Shown here in pieces: positions 8,073-16,130 of a DNA stretch of 64,000 nt. Numbering within the stretch: the stretch's first letter is position 1; each line of letters opens with the position of its first letter. Source of the DNA: Oryzobacter telluris (GTDB lineage Bacteria; Actinomycetota; Actinomycetes; Actinomycetales; Dermatophilaceae); the NCBI RefSeq assembly GCF_043099285.1, contig NZ_CP170723.1:558001-622000 (forward strand). The letters are read 5' to 3'. The translations under genes and the position numbers were made by a program. Below the pieces are notes generated by a model. That model did not search any database, was not told the origin of the DNA, and saw nothing but the letters and a program-made list of their open reading frames with translations.

Positions 8073-9314
8073 TCAGCGCAGGGCCGAGGTGAGGCCGGTG
8101 ACGAGTCGGTCGACGTCGTCCTCGGACGTGTAGGGCGCCAGGCCGACGCGGACGCCGCCGGTGTCGCCGAGGCCCAGGTGGCGCGAGCACTCCAGGGCGT
8201 AGAAGTGGCCGGCCGGGGCGTTGACGCCGCCCTCGGCCAGGGCGGCCCGGATCTCCTGCGGGTCGCGGCCCTCGACGGTGAACAGCAGTGTGGGCGTGCG
8301 CGACCGGGCGTTGCTGTGCACCGTGACGCCCGGCAGGGCGCGCACGGCGGGCTCGAGGACGTCGAGGAGGGCCTGCTCGTGGGCGTGGACCGCCTTCATC
8401 CCGGCGACGATCCGCTCGCGCCGGGAGCCGTGGTCGCCCTGCGGGAGCGGCGAACCCGGCTCGCCGAGCGAGTCCGTGTCGGCCAGCGCGGCGATGAAGT
8501 CGACCGCGGCCGTGGCGCCGGCCATCAGCTCGTAGGGGAGCGTGCCCAGCTCGAAGCGCTCGGGGACGGCGTCGGTGGACGGGAGGAGCTTGTCGGGCCG
8601 CAGCGTCTCGAGCAGGTCGGGGGAGGCGGCGACCACGCCGCAGTGCGGGCCCATGAACTTGTAGGGGGAGCAGGTCCAGACGTCGGCGCGCAGCGCGGGC
8701 AGGTCGACCGAGGCGTGGGCGGTGGCGTGGACGCCGTCGACCCAGTGCAGCGCCCCGACCTCGTGCGCGAGGTCCGCGATGCGGCACACGGGCGGTCGTG
8801 TGCCGATGAGGTTGGAGGCGCCGGTCGTGGCGACCAGACGGGTCCGGTCGCTGAGGACGGCGGCCACGGCGTCGGCGTCGAGCTGCCCGGTGGCCGGGTC
8901 GAAGTCGACCCAGCGCACGGTGGCGCCTGCCGACTGCGCGGCCTGCACCCACGGCCGGATGTTCGAGTCGTGGTCGAGCCGGGTGACGACGACCTCGTCG
9001 CCGGGGCCCCACTGCTTCGCCAGCGCCCGGGACAGGTCGTAGGTCAGCTGGGTCGCGCTGCGGCCGAACACGATCCCGCGCGGGTCGGCGCCGAGGAGGT
9101 CGGCCATCGCCTGGCGGCACTCGGTCACGACCTGCTCGGCGCGCCGCTCCGAGGGGGTGGCCGTGCCCCGGTTGCTGATCGCGCTCGTCAGGGTGTCGGC
9201 GACGGCGCGGCCGACGACGTCCGGGACCTGGCTCCCTCCCGGGCCGTCGAAGTGGGCCGCCCCCTCGGCGAGCGAGGGGAAGCGGGCGCGGACGGCGGCG
9301 ACGTCGAAGGGCAT
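8073..9314 (-). CDS. class-V aminotransferase / cysteine desulfurase-like protein
   Basis: PLP enzyme of 413 residues. It begins MPFDVAAVRARFPSLAEG and shows FDGPGGSQVP, the aspartate loop around HWVDGVHATAH, and a candidate PLP lysine in CSPYKFMGPH. This matches the cysteine-desulfurase-like branch (kynureninase/CsdA relatives) rather than IscS: no active-site cysteine loop is obvious. Its reaction is therefore uncertain. The frame stays open thousands of bases further upstream, but only this part has family homology. ATG 9314 has GGAGG nine bases upstream. It lies 53 bases behind guaB1 on the same strand. Confidence 0.87.
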   Translation of the reverse strand: MPFDVAAVRARFPSLAEGAAHFDGPGGSQVPDVVGRAVADTLTSAISNRGTATPSERRAEQVVTECRQAMADLLGADPRGIVFGRSATQLTYDLSRALAKQWGPGDEVVVTRLDHDSNIRPWVQAAQSAGATVRWVDFDPATGQLDADAVAAVLSDRTRLVATTGASNLIGTRPPVCRIADLAHEVGALHWVDGVHATAHASVDLPALRADVWTCSPYKFMGPHCGVVAASPDLLETLRPDKLLPSTDAVPERFELGTLPYELMAGATAAVDFIAALADTDSLGEPGSPLPQGDHGSRRERIVAGMKAVHAHEQALLDVLEPAVRALPGVTVHSNARSRTPTLLFTVEGRDPQEIRAALAEGGVNAPAGHFYALECSRHLGLGDTGGVRVGLAPYTSEDDVDRLVTGLTSALR

Positions 9315-9367
9315 GCCCGCATCCTCCCGCACGCGCCGGGCCCGCGTCCTGCCCGACCTCGTGCGGG

Positions 9368-10804
9368 CTACCAGGAGGTGTGCAGCGGGCGGCCCTCGGC
9401 GAAGCCGGCCGTGCTCTGCAGTCCGACGGTCGCCCGCTCGTGGAACTCCTCGAGCGTGCGGGCGCCCGCGTAGGTGCACGAGCTGCGCAGCCCCGCGACG
9501 ATCTCGTCGATGACGTCCTCGACGCTCGGCCGGGCGGGGTCGACGTACATGCGGGCGGTGCTGATGCCCTCCTCGAACATCGCCTTGCGGGCGCGGTCGT
9601 AGGCCGAGTCGGTGGCGGTGCGGTTGCGGACGGCGCGCGAGGACGCCATCCCGAACGACTCCTTGTACTGGCGGCCCTTCTCGTCGGTGTAGAGGTCGCC
9701 CGGCGACTCGAGCGTCCCGGCGAACCACGAGCCGATCATGACGTTCGAGGCCCCGGCCGCGAGGGCGAGGGCGACGTCGCGCGGGTGGCGCACCCCGCCA
9801 TCGGCCCAGACGTGCTTGCCGAGCTCGCGCGCCGCGGTGGCGCACTCGAGCACCGCGGAGAACTGCGGGCGCCCGACGGCCGTCATCATCCGGGTCGTGC
9901 ACATGGCCCCCGGACCGACCCCGACCTTGATGATGTCCGCGCCGGCCTCGACGAGGTCGCGGACCCCGGCGGCGGAGACGACGTTGCCGGCGACGACGGG
10001 CACCTGCGGGTCGATGCCGCGCACCGCGCGCAGCGCGTCGATCATCTTCTCCTGGTGGCCGTGGGCGGTGTCGATGACGAGGACGTCGGCTCCGGCGTCG
10101 AGCAGCTCCTTGGCCTTCGACGCCACGTCGCCGTTGATGCCGACCGCGGCACCGATGCGCAGCCGGTTCGAGGCGTCGACCGCGGGGGAGTACAGGTGGG
10201 CGCGCAGGGCGCCGGACCGGGTGAGGATGCCGACGACCCGGCCGTCCTCGGAGACGACGGGGGCGAGGCGGCGGCGCGCGTGGGACAGGGTGTCGAAGGC
10301 CTGCTCGACGTCGACACCGTCCTGCACGGTCACCATGTCGCGGACCATGACGTCCTCGAGCTGGGTGAACCGGTCGACGCCGGTCAGGTCGCTCTCGGTC
10401 ACCAGCCCGACGGGCCGCTCGCCGGCGAGGACGACCGCCGCACCGTGGGCGCGCTTGTGCAGCAGGACGAGCGCCTCGCCCACGGTGGTCGTCGGCGACA
10501 GGGTGATCGGGGTGTCGTAGACGAGGTGGCGGGACTTCTGCCAGGCGATGACGTCGCTGACGATCTCGGCCGGGATGTCCTGGGGGATGACGGTGATCGC
10601 CCCGCGGCGGGCCGTGGTCTCGGCCATCCGGCGGCCGGCGATCGCCGTCATGTTCGCGACGACCAGCGGGGTGGTCGTCCCGGTGCCGTCGACGCTGGAC
10701 AGGTCGACGTCGAGCCGGCTCGTCACCGACGAGCGGTTCGGGACCATGAACACGTCGTCGTAGGTGAGGTCGAGCTGGGGCCGGAGGTCGTTGAGGAAAC
10801 GCAC
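9368..10804 (-). CDS. guaB1: GuaB1, IMPDH-related GMP reductase with CBS domains
   Basis: 478 residues, the usual length of actinobacterial GuaB1. A TIM-barrel IMPDH/GMPR fold is split by two CBS domains (residues about 95-210). The catalytic loop reads VGPGAMCTTRMM with the nucleophilic Cys. In mycobacteria GuaB1 has been shown to be a GMP reductase rather than an IMP dehydrogenase; I assign that role by family. GTG 10804 gives the family start RFLNDLRP. A GGAGG directly abuts this start, so initiation may be leaderless or use an unusual spacing; ATG 10831 is the in-frame alternative. Divergent from the DUF445 gene. Confidence 0.9.
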   Translation of the reverse strand: MRFLNDLRPQLDLTYDDVFMVPNRSSVTSRLDVDLSSVDGTGTTTPLVVANMTAIAGRRMAETTARRGAITVIPQDIPAEIVSDVIAWQKSRHLVYDTPITLSPTTTVGEALVLLHKRAHGAAVVLAGERPVGLVTESDLTGVDRFTQLEDVMVRDMVTVQDGVDVEQAFDTLSHARRRLAPVVSEDGRVVGILTRSGALRAHLYSPAVDASNRLRIGAAVGINGDVASKAKELLDAGADVLVIDTAHGHQEKMIDALRAVRGIDPQVPVVAGNVVSAAGVRDLVEAGADIIKVGVGPGAMCTTRMMTAVGRPQFSAVLECATAARELGKHVWADGGVRHPRDVALALAAGASNVMIGSWFAGTLESPGDLYTDEKGRQYKESFGMASSRAVRNRTATDSAYDRARKAMFEEGISTARMYVDPARPSVEDVIDEIVAGLRSSCTYAGARTLEEFHERATVGLQSTAGFAEGRPLHTSW

Positions 10805-10847
10805 CCTCCAAGGGTAGGCGCGCTCGCTCATGGGGGAGGATCGGCGG

Positions 10848-12107
10848 GTGAGTCTCCTGGCGCCCTCCCCGGCCGACGCCGCCCGTCGCGACGGGCTGCG
10901 TCGCATGCGCCTGCTCGCGCTCTCCCTCCTCGTGCTGGCGGCCGTGGTCTTCCTCGCGACCCTGCGGCTGCCCCACGACGGGGTGTGGGGCTACGTCAAC
11001 ACCGGGGCCGAGGCGGCGATGGTCGGGGCGCTCGCCGACTGGTTCGCCGTGACTGCGCTGTTCCGGCACCCGCTGGGGATCCCGGTGCCGCACACCGCGA
11101 TCATCCCCAAGCGCAAGAACGAGATCGGGCGCAACCTCCAGGACTTCGTCACCGAGAACTTCCTCACCGAGGAGATCGCCCGCGAGCGGCTGGCCGCCGC
11201 GCGGGTGGGGGAGCGGGTCGGGCGCTGGCTGTCCGTGCCGGGGCACCGACGCCGCGTCATGACCGAGGCCGTGCGGGTCGGCCGGGCCGGGCTTCACCGG
11301 CTGTCCGACGAGGAGGTGCGCTCGCTCGTCGAGGACTTCCTCGTACCCCGGCTGGTGCGCGAGCCGGCCGCACCGATCGCCGGCGCCCTGCTCGCCGACG
11401 TGGTCGCCGACCGCACGCACCACGGGCTGGTCGACCTCGCCCTCCTCGAGCTGCACTCGTGGCTGGAGGCCAACCCGGGTACCTACGCGGCCGTCCTCGG
11501 CGACCGGGCGCCGTGGTGGAGCCCGCCGTGGGTGGACGAGCGCGTCATCGGGTGGAGCTACCAGCAGGTGCTCGCCTGGGTGAAGGACATCGCCGACGAC
11601 CCGCTGCATCCCGCGCGGACCGCCCTCGACGACCTCCTGCGGCGCCTCGCCACCGACCTCCAGGAGGACCCGGAGGTGATGGCGCGGGCCGAGGGTCTCA
11701 AGGAGCGCCTGCTCTCGCACCCGCAGGTGCCCGAGACGGCGCTCGGGCTGTGGCGCTCGTTCCGGGCCGCCCTGACCACGGCCATGGACGACGACGACTC
11801 CTACCTGCACCGCCGCGGTGACGAGCTGCTCGAGCACCTCGGTCGCCACCTCGTGGAGGACGACGTGTGGCGGGGCCGGCTGGAGGCCCGCCTCGGCGAG
11901 GTCGTGTCGTTCGCCGTCAACACCTACGGCAGCGAGCTCGCCGAGGTCATCTCGGTGACCGTCGACCGGTGGGACGGCAAGGAGGCCGCCGAGCGCATCG
12001 AGCTCCACGTGGGCCGCGACCTGCAGTTCATCCGGATCAACGGCACCGTCGTGGGGGCGCTCGCCGGGCTGGTCATCCACGGGGTCGCGCAGCTGCTGAC
12101 CGGCTGA
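10848..12107 (+). CDS. DUF445 membrane protein
   Basis: Protein of 419 residues in the DUF445 family. One hydrophobic segment lies near residues 20-40 and another at the extreme C-terminus (INGTVVGALAGLVIHGVAQLL). Between them is a long soluble helical part. The family hallmark GAEAAMVGALADWFAVTALFRHP follows the first membrane segment. Function is not established for the family. GTG 10848 was chosen because GGGGGAGG lies eight bases upstream. Confidence 0.88.
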   Translation: MSLLAPSPADAARRDGLRRMRLLALSLLVLAAVVFLATLRLPHDGVWGYVNTGAEAAMVGALADWFAVTALFRHPLGIPVPHTAIIPKRKNEIGRNLQDFVTENFLTEEIARERLAAARVGERVGRWLSVPGHRRRVMTEAVRVGRAGLHRLSDEEVRSLVEDFLVPRLVREPAAPIAGALLADVVADRTHHGLVDLALLELHSWLEANPGTYAAVLGDRAPWWSPPWVDERVIGWSYQQVLAWVKDIADDPLHPARTALDDLLRRLATDLQEDPEVMARAEGLKERLLSHPQVPETALGLWRSFRAALTTAMDDDDSYLHRRGDELLEHLGRHLVEDDVWRGRLEARLGEVVSFAVNTYGSELAEVISVTVDRWDGKEAAERIELHVGRDLQFIRINGTVVGALAGLVIHGVAQLLTG

Positions 12108-12133
12108 GGCGTTGCCCCGGCCCCGTTGGCACC

Positions 12134-12149
12134 GGCCCCTCGCGGGGCC
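12134..12149 (+). terminator. short GC hairpin after DUF445
   Basis: GGCCCC (12134-12139), loop TCGC, GGGGCC (12144-12149), 26 bases after the DUF445 stop. It has no T-run, so it is a weak candidate for an intrinsic terminator, though this GC-rich form is common in actinobacteria. Confidence 0.4.
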
Positions 12150-12164
12150 AGCGTGAGCGGCTAG

Positions 12165-12251
12165 GCCTACGAGACCAAGGCCGCCGCCCTCAACGGGATC
12201 GAGTCGGTGCAGAAGAGCGCCGCCGACGCCACGGTGGACGACCAGACCTGA
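12165..12251 (+). pseudogene. remnant of a DUF1508 (YegP-like) protein
   Basis: 28 codons ending at TGA 12249-12251 translate to AYETKAAALNGIESVQKS followed by a short acidic tail. This is the second half of a DUF1508 repeat as found in YegP-like small proteins. A TAG stop (12162-12164) stands directly before the first matching codon, and no start or first half of the domain is visible upstream, where the DUF445 terminator hairpin sits. I read this as the eroded tail of a lost gene. The family match rests on the pattern alone. Confidence 0.7.
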
Positions 12252-12318
12252 CCCGCGCCCTTCCGACCGGGTCGGCGAAGTCGGCCCGTGGGTCGGTCGT
12301 GCCTGCGAGGATCGGCGC

Positions 12319-12759
12319 ATGTCCGACACCGGTTCCCTCGTGGTCAGCCCGCGCCAGATCGGTGTCGCGACGGCACTGGCCGCGGTGGTCTTCGGGGTGG
12401 TCGACGCGCTGTGGCTGGGGCTGGCCTCGGGCGACCTCTACGAGCGGATGATCGGCCACCTCCTCTCCGACGACGTCAACGTCGCTGCGGCGGTGGTCTT
12501 CTACGTCGTGTACGTCCTGGGCCTGGTGCACTTCGTCATCCGGCCGGGACTGTCGCGGGTGGGTCTCGGGCCGTCGCTGCGGGACGCCTTCGTGTTCGGT
12601 GTCGTCACCTACGCGACCTTCGACCTCACCTCGATGGCCGTGATGCGCAGCTTCCCCGTCGTCGTGGCCGTGGTCGACATCGCCTGGGGGGCGTTCATCT
12701 GCACCCTGACGGCCGCGGTCGTCATCCCCGCCGTCCGCCGCTGGGTCCCGACCGACTAG
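12319..12759 (+). CDS. DUF2177 family membrane protein
   Basis: Small integral membrane protein, 146 residues, with four predicted helices. It carries DALWLG near residue 32, FYVVYVLGLVHFVI, TYATFDLTSMAVM and DIAWGAFIC, the recognisable pattern of DUF2177. In other bacteria DUF2177 genes often accompany CFA-like methyltransferases, DUF1295 and photolyase genes. Here it converges on the DUF1295 gene at the edge of that island. No biochemical role is known. ATG 12319 has only a weak ribosome site. Confidence 0.85.
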   Translation: MSDTGSLVVSPRQIGVATALAAVVFGVVDALWLGLASGDLYERMIGHLLSDDVNVAAAVVFYVVYVLGLVHFVIRPGLSRVGLGPSLRDAFVFGVVTYATFDLTSMAVMRSFPVVVAVVDIAWGAFICTLTAAVVIPAVRRWVPTD

Positions 12760-12779
12760 CGGGCGCGGCGCCTCGGTGG

Positions 12780-12801
12780 CCGGCCAGTCGCGCGCGGCCG
12801 G
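12780..12801. terminator. bidirectional hairpin between converging genes
   Basis: CCGGCC (12780-12785) pairs with GGCCGG (12796-12801) across a 10-base loop, in the 49-base gap between the converging DUF2177 and DUF1295 stops. Placement favours a shared terminator; the stem is short and there is no T-run. Confidence 0.35.
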
Positions 12802-12808
12802 TACCGCC

Positions 12809-13609
12809 TCAGGAGCCGGCGGGGGTCCGTCGGCGCTTGGGCGGGAGGGGGAAGAACATGCTGGTGCGCGCCATGTACTCGCGGTAGCCGGGCCGCTTGG
12901 CCATCTCGGACTCGAGCAGCTTGGCCCCGGTCGCGAAGGCGAGGAAGTACGTCATCACCACCGGCGACAGGATCGTCAGCACCCCCGGCCACGCCTCGGC
13001 CGCCACGAGGAACAGTCCCCACCAGACGGCCGAGTCGCCGAAGTAGTTGGGGTGACGGGTCCAGGCCCACAGGCCCCGGTCCATCACCGTCCCCTTGTTC
13101 GCGGGGTCGCGCTTGAAGGCGGCCAGCTGGGCGTCACCGACGCCCTCGAAGACCATGCCCACGAGCCACACGAGCACGCCGACGAACCCCACCCACCCGA
13201 ACGCGGCGTCGGTCGAGGCGGCCACCTGCAGCGGCAGCGACACGAACCACGCCGCCAGCCCCTGGACGAGGAACACCTTGCGCACCGCGTACCCGAACCG
13301 CTGCTCCTCGGGCACGGCCGACAGCATCTTCGCGTAGCGCGGGTCCTCGCCGGCGCCCAGCGCCCGCCGCCGGATGTGCCACGCCAGCCGCCCGCCCCAC
13401 ACGCTGACGAGCACCGCCAGCACGAGCGAGCGCACCGACATCGTCCCGGCGAGGTACGCGACCCAGCCGATGGCGACGAACAGCAGCCCCCACGTGATGT
13501 CGACGACCGCGATCTTGCCCAGCCGCCGCGCCACGAGGGCGGTGGCGACCATGGCGACGGCCGCCGTCGCCAGCGAGGCGACGACGACCGTGACCAGGGT
13601 GCCGAGCAT
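12809..13609 (-). CDS. DUF1295 / steroid-reductase-like membrane protein
   Basis: Integral membrane protein of 266 residues with about six helices. The C-terminal half has LWAWTRHPNYFGDSAVWWG and EMAKRPGYREYMARTS, the signature shared by DUF1295, isoprenylcysteine methyltransferases and steroid 5-alpha-reductases. It probably acts on a lipid substrate with a nucleotide cofactor, but the reaction is unknown. Its ATG overlaps the TGA of the upstream CFA-like gene by one base, so the two are translated together. The pair lies behind the B12-photoreceptor gene on the same strand. Confidence 0.88.
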   Translation of the reverse strand: MLGTLVTVVVASLATAAVAMVATALVARRLGKIAVVDITWGLLFVAIGWVAYLAGTMSVRSLVLAVLVSVWGGRLAWHIRRRALGAGEDPRYAKMLSAVPEEQRFGYAVRKVFLVQGLAAWFVSLPLQVAASTDAAFGWVGFVGVLVWLVGMVFEGVGDAQLAAFKRDPANKGTVMDRGLWAWTRHPNYFGDSAVWWGLFLVAAEAWPGVLTILSPVVMTYFLAFATGAKLLESEMAKRPGYREYMARTSMFFPLPPKRRRTPAGS

Positions 13610-14931
13610 CAGGAGGCCGGGTCCGCCACGACCGCGGGGCCGCCGGGCCGGCGCAGCAGCAGCTGGTCCACGCCCATCCGGCCGTCACGGAACGCCTGCG
13701 ACCCGCCGACGAGGTAGAGGCGCCACACGCGCGCCGCCTCCTCGCCGATCAGCTCGACCGCGCGGTCCCAGTTCTCCTCGAGGGTGCGGTGCCAGGCGTC
13801 GACGGTCCACACGTAGTGCTCGCGCATCGCGTGCACGCCGCGGACCTCGAAGCCCGCGCCCTGGAGGAGGTTGAGGGTGTCGCCCACCGGGCGCATCGTC
13901 ATGTCCGGGGCGATGAACTGCTCGATGAAGGGGCCGCCACCGGGGTGGTGGCCGGCGAAGCGCGACATCTGCTGGACGAGGACGTACCCGCCGGGCTTCA
14001 CCGAGCGGTACAGCACCTCGGCGTAGGTGTCGTAGTTCTTCTCCCCGACGTGCTCGCCCATCTCCAGCGACGCGACGGCGTCGTAGGGGCCGGAGGCGAT
14101 CTCGCGGTAGTCGCGCAGCTCGATGCGGACCCGGTCGCCCAGCCCGCGCTCGGCGATCCGGGCGTCGATGAAGGCCTTCTGCTCGGCCGCGATCGTCACC
14201 CCGGTGACCTGCGCCCCGAAGTGCTCGGCCGCGTACAGCGACAGGGAGCCCCAGCCACAGCCGACGTCGAGGAAGCGCATCCCCTCGCGCAGCCCGACCT
14301 TGCGGCAGACGAGGTCGAGCTTGGCGGCCTGGGCGGCCTCGAGCGGCATGTCCGGGCCGTCGACGTGGTACCCGCTGGAGTACGCCATGTGCGGGTCGAG
14401 GAGGAACTCGTAGAACTCGTTCGAGAGGTCGTAGTGGTGGCTGATCGACGCCCGGTCGCGTGCGAGCGAGTGCAGCCGCCCCTTGACCACGGCCTGGGTG
14501 GCGGGCGGGGCCGGCGGCGCGGCCAGGGCGCCGGTCTCCTTCGCCAGGCGCACGAGGTCGGGCAGCATCCGGGCCACCCGACCGGCCGTGAGCGGGGGCA
14601 GGTCACGCGCCGCGACGGTCTCGCGGACGAGGTCGAGAGTGGCGCCGACGTCGCCGTGCACCTCGAGCTCGCCGGTCACGTAGGCCTGGGCCGCGCCGAG
14701 CTCGCCCGGGTGCCAGAGCAGCCGGGTCAGGGCCTGCGGGGAGCGGACCTCCACGAGCGTCGCGTCGGCGGGGCCGGCCTCGGACCCGTCCCACGCCCGG
14801 AGGCGGACGGGGAGCGGGCCGCGCAGCAGCGGCCGCAGGGCCGTCTCGATCCGGGCGGCCACGCCGGTGGCCCGGCCTGAGGGCGTGGGGGACACGGCCC
14901 CGGGGGTGGTGCGGTCGTCGGTGAGCGTCAT
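13609..14931 (-). CDS. CFA-like SAM-dependent methyltransferase (first copy)
   Basis: Cyclopropane-fatty-acid-synthase family protein of 440 residues. An N-terminal lipid-binding region precedes HHYDLSNEFY and the SAM site LDVGCGWGSLSLYAAEHFG; LEMGEHVG carries the conserved Glu, and IEQFIAPD follows. At residue 186 the motif reads YSS where classical CFA synthases have YSC (the Cys of the bicarbonate site in E. coli Cfa). Cyclopropanation is therefore not assured, and C-methylation of unsaturated phospholipid chains is an alternative. ATG 14931 has GGAGG nine bases upstream. It follows the MerR-B12 gene by 84 bases and overlaps DUF1295. Confidence 0.88.
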   Translation of the reverse strand: MTLTDDRTTPGAVSPTPSGRATGVAARIETALRPLLRGPLPVRLRAWDGSEAGPADATLVEVRSPQALTRLLWHPGELGAAQAYVTGELEVHGDVGATLDLVRETVAARDLPPLTAGRVARMLPDLVRLAKETGALAAPPAPPATQAVVKGRLHSLARDRASISHHYDLSNEFYEFLLDPHMAYSSGYHVDGPDMPLEAAQAAKLDLVCRKVGLREGMRFLDVGCGWGSLSLYAAEHFGAQVTGVTIAAEQKAFIDARIAERGLGDRVRIELRDYREIASGPYDAVASLEMGEHVGEKNYDTYAEVLYRSVKPGGYVLVQQMSRFAGHHPGGGPFIEQFIAPDMTMRPVGDTLNLLQGAGFEVRGVHAMREHYVWTVDAWHRTLEENWDRAVELIGEEAARVWRLYLVGGSQAFRDGRMGVDQLLLRRPGGPAVVADPAS

Positions 14932-15015
14932 GGGAGGCGGCCTCCTGGCGGCGGTCGGTCGTCGGTCGGTCGGTCGAGGGGCTTCCCGGCGGGGGAGCCG
15001 GGGCGGCCCGGAGGA

Positions 15016-16035
15016 TCAGGCCGACGGGGGTTCGGCGCCGGCGCGCTGCTCGGATGTCAGCGTGGGGTCCTCCGAGCGCAGCCGCTGGGCGCGGGCCCGG
15101 GCGGTCAGCTCGGTCACGGACGCCAGGAGGTCGGGACCCAGCAGCTCGACCCCCACCTCCTCGAGGACGCGCGGCGTGGCCCCGCGGCCGGCGAGCCAGA
15201 GCGGGTACTCCTTGCCGAGCCGGCTGAGCGACTTGGCGTGGGCCCGGAACCCCGAGGGCCGACGGCTGGCGAGCACGACGGCATCCGCGCGGGCGATCTT
15301 CGCGGCACCCGCGAGCGAGTGCACCGGGGTGTCCGGCCCCAGGTAGCGGATGCGCCACCCAGCCCGACCCAGCAGGACGCCGAAGCTCAACAGGACGATG
15401 TCGTGGAACTCCCCGGGCGGGCACGCGAGCACGGCGACCGGGCCGGAGCCCACCCCCCACGTCAGCGACAGGGCCCCCAGGCGGCGGCGCAGCAGGCTGC
15501 TCGCGAAGTGCTCCTGGGCGATGCCGATCCGGCCGAGCTCCCACATCTCGCCGATGCGGCGCAGCAGCGGCAGGACGACGTCGATGATCGCGCTCTCCAC
15601 CGAGCGCTCGAGGAAGGCGGTGTCGAGGACGGCGTGCGCGCGGTCCTCGTCGAGGGCGCTGACGGCGTCGAGCAGCTGCGCCACGAGCATCGGCGGGTCG
15701 GAGCGCAGGCTGGCCGGCGCGCGGCCGGTGTCGACGCCGGGCGGCGGGGTGCCGCGGCCGGCGCCGTACCCGTCGGAGGAGTCGATCTCCCGCGAGGGGT
15801 CCAGCGCCGAGACCCCGGCGCGCTCGGCGGCCAGGACGCGCCGCGCGGCCTCGACCGCGCTCACCCCTTGGTCGCGCAGGGCGACGACGTCGCGCACGCG
15901 CCGCTCGTCCTCGGGCCCGTACAGCCGGTAGCCACCGGCGGAGCGGATGGGCTGGAGGAGGCCGTATCGGCTCTCCCAGGCACGCAGCACGTGGGTGCTG
16001 ACCCCCACCCGGGTGGCCAGCTCCCCAATCCGCAT
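15016..16035 (-). CDS. CarH/LitR-like MerR regulator with B12 photoreceptor domain
   Basis: Transcription factor of 339 residues. The MerR winged helix fills residues 1-70 (MRIGELATRVGVS, AWESRYGLL, GGYRLYGPED). A linker of about 45 residues precedes a four-helix cobalamin cap and a Rossmann B12 domain. In the cap, W165 is followed nine residues later by E175-H176, the Wx9EH signature of light-sensing CarH/LitR proteins. The lower B12 ligand is H211 in EFHDIV, where the usual final Gly of the DxHxxG motif is Val. I infer a light-released repressor using adenosylcobalamin. ATG 16035 matches the family start; the frame is open to 16095. Divergent from the FAD oxidoreductase operon. Confidence 0.88.
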   Translation of the reverse strand: MRIGELATRVGVSTHVLRAWESRYGLLQPIRSAGGYRLYGPEDERRVRDVVALRDQGVSAVEAARRVLAAERAGVSALDPSREIDSSDGYGAGRGTPPPGVDTGRAPASLRSDPPMLVAQLLDAVSALDEDRAHAVLDTAFLERSVESAIIDVVLPLLRRIGEMWELGRIGIAQEHFASSLLRRRLGALSLTWGVGSGPVAVLACPPGEFHDIVLLSFGVLLGRAGWRIRYLGPDTPVHSLAGAAKIARADAVVLASRRPSGFRAHAKSLSRLGKEYPLWLAGRGATPRVLEEVGVELLGPDLLASVTELTARARAQRLRSEDPTLTSEQRAGAEPPSA

Positions 16036-16066
16036 CGTCGGCGGGACCGAACCTCTCACGACCGCC

Positions 16067-16129
16067 ACGTTAATGCCGTGGCGCACTTTTGACAAACGTT
16101 TGACGATGCAGGTCGGAGGGTTCTACGGT
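16067..16129. promoter_or_regulatory. divergent overlapping promoters with central palindrome
   Basis: Leftward promoter: TTGTCA (minus strand, 16095-16090), 17-base spacer, TAACGT (16072-16067), facing the regulator gene. Rightward promoter: TTGACG (16100-16105), 18-base spacer, TACGGT (16124-16129), facing the oxidoreductase. Between and overlapping both -35 boxes lies the perfect palindrome CAAACGTTTG (16093-16102), flanked by TTTGAC copies 11 bases apart. It is the obvious operator candidate for the B12 regulator. CarH sites described elsewhere differ in sequence, so the assignment is inference. Confidence 0.6.
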
Positions 16130-16130
16130 C

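Noticed and set aside
9315..12329. Upstream part of a 1418-codon minus-strand open frame running from 12329 down to 8073
   Set aside because: Only the last 413 codons (from ATG 9314) resemble a protein family. The rest lies opposite guaB1 and DUF445 and is Arg/Pro/His-rich shadow sequence from high-GC codon bias.
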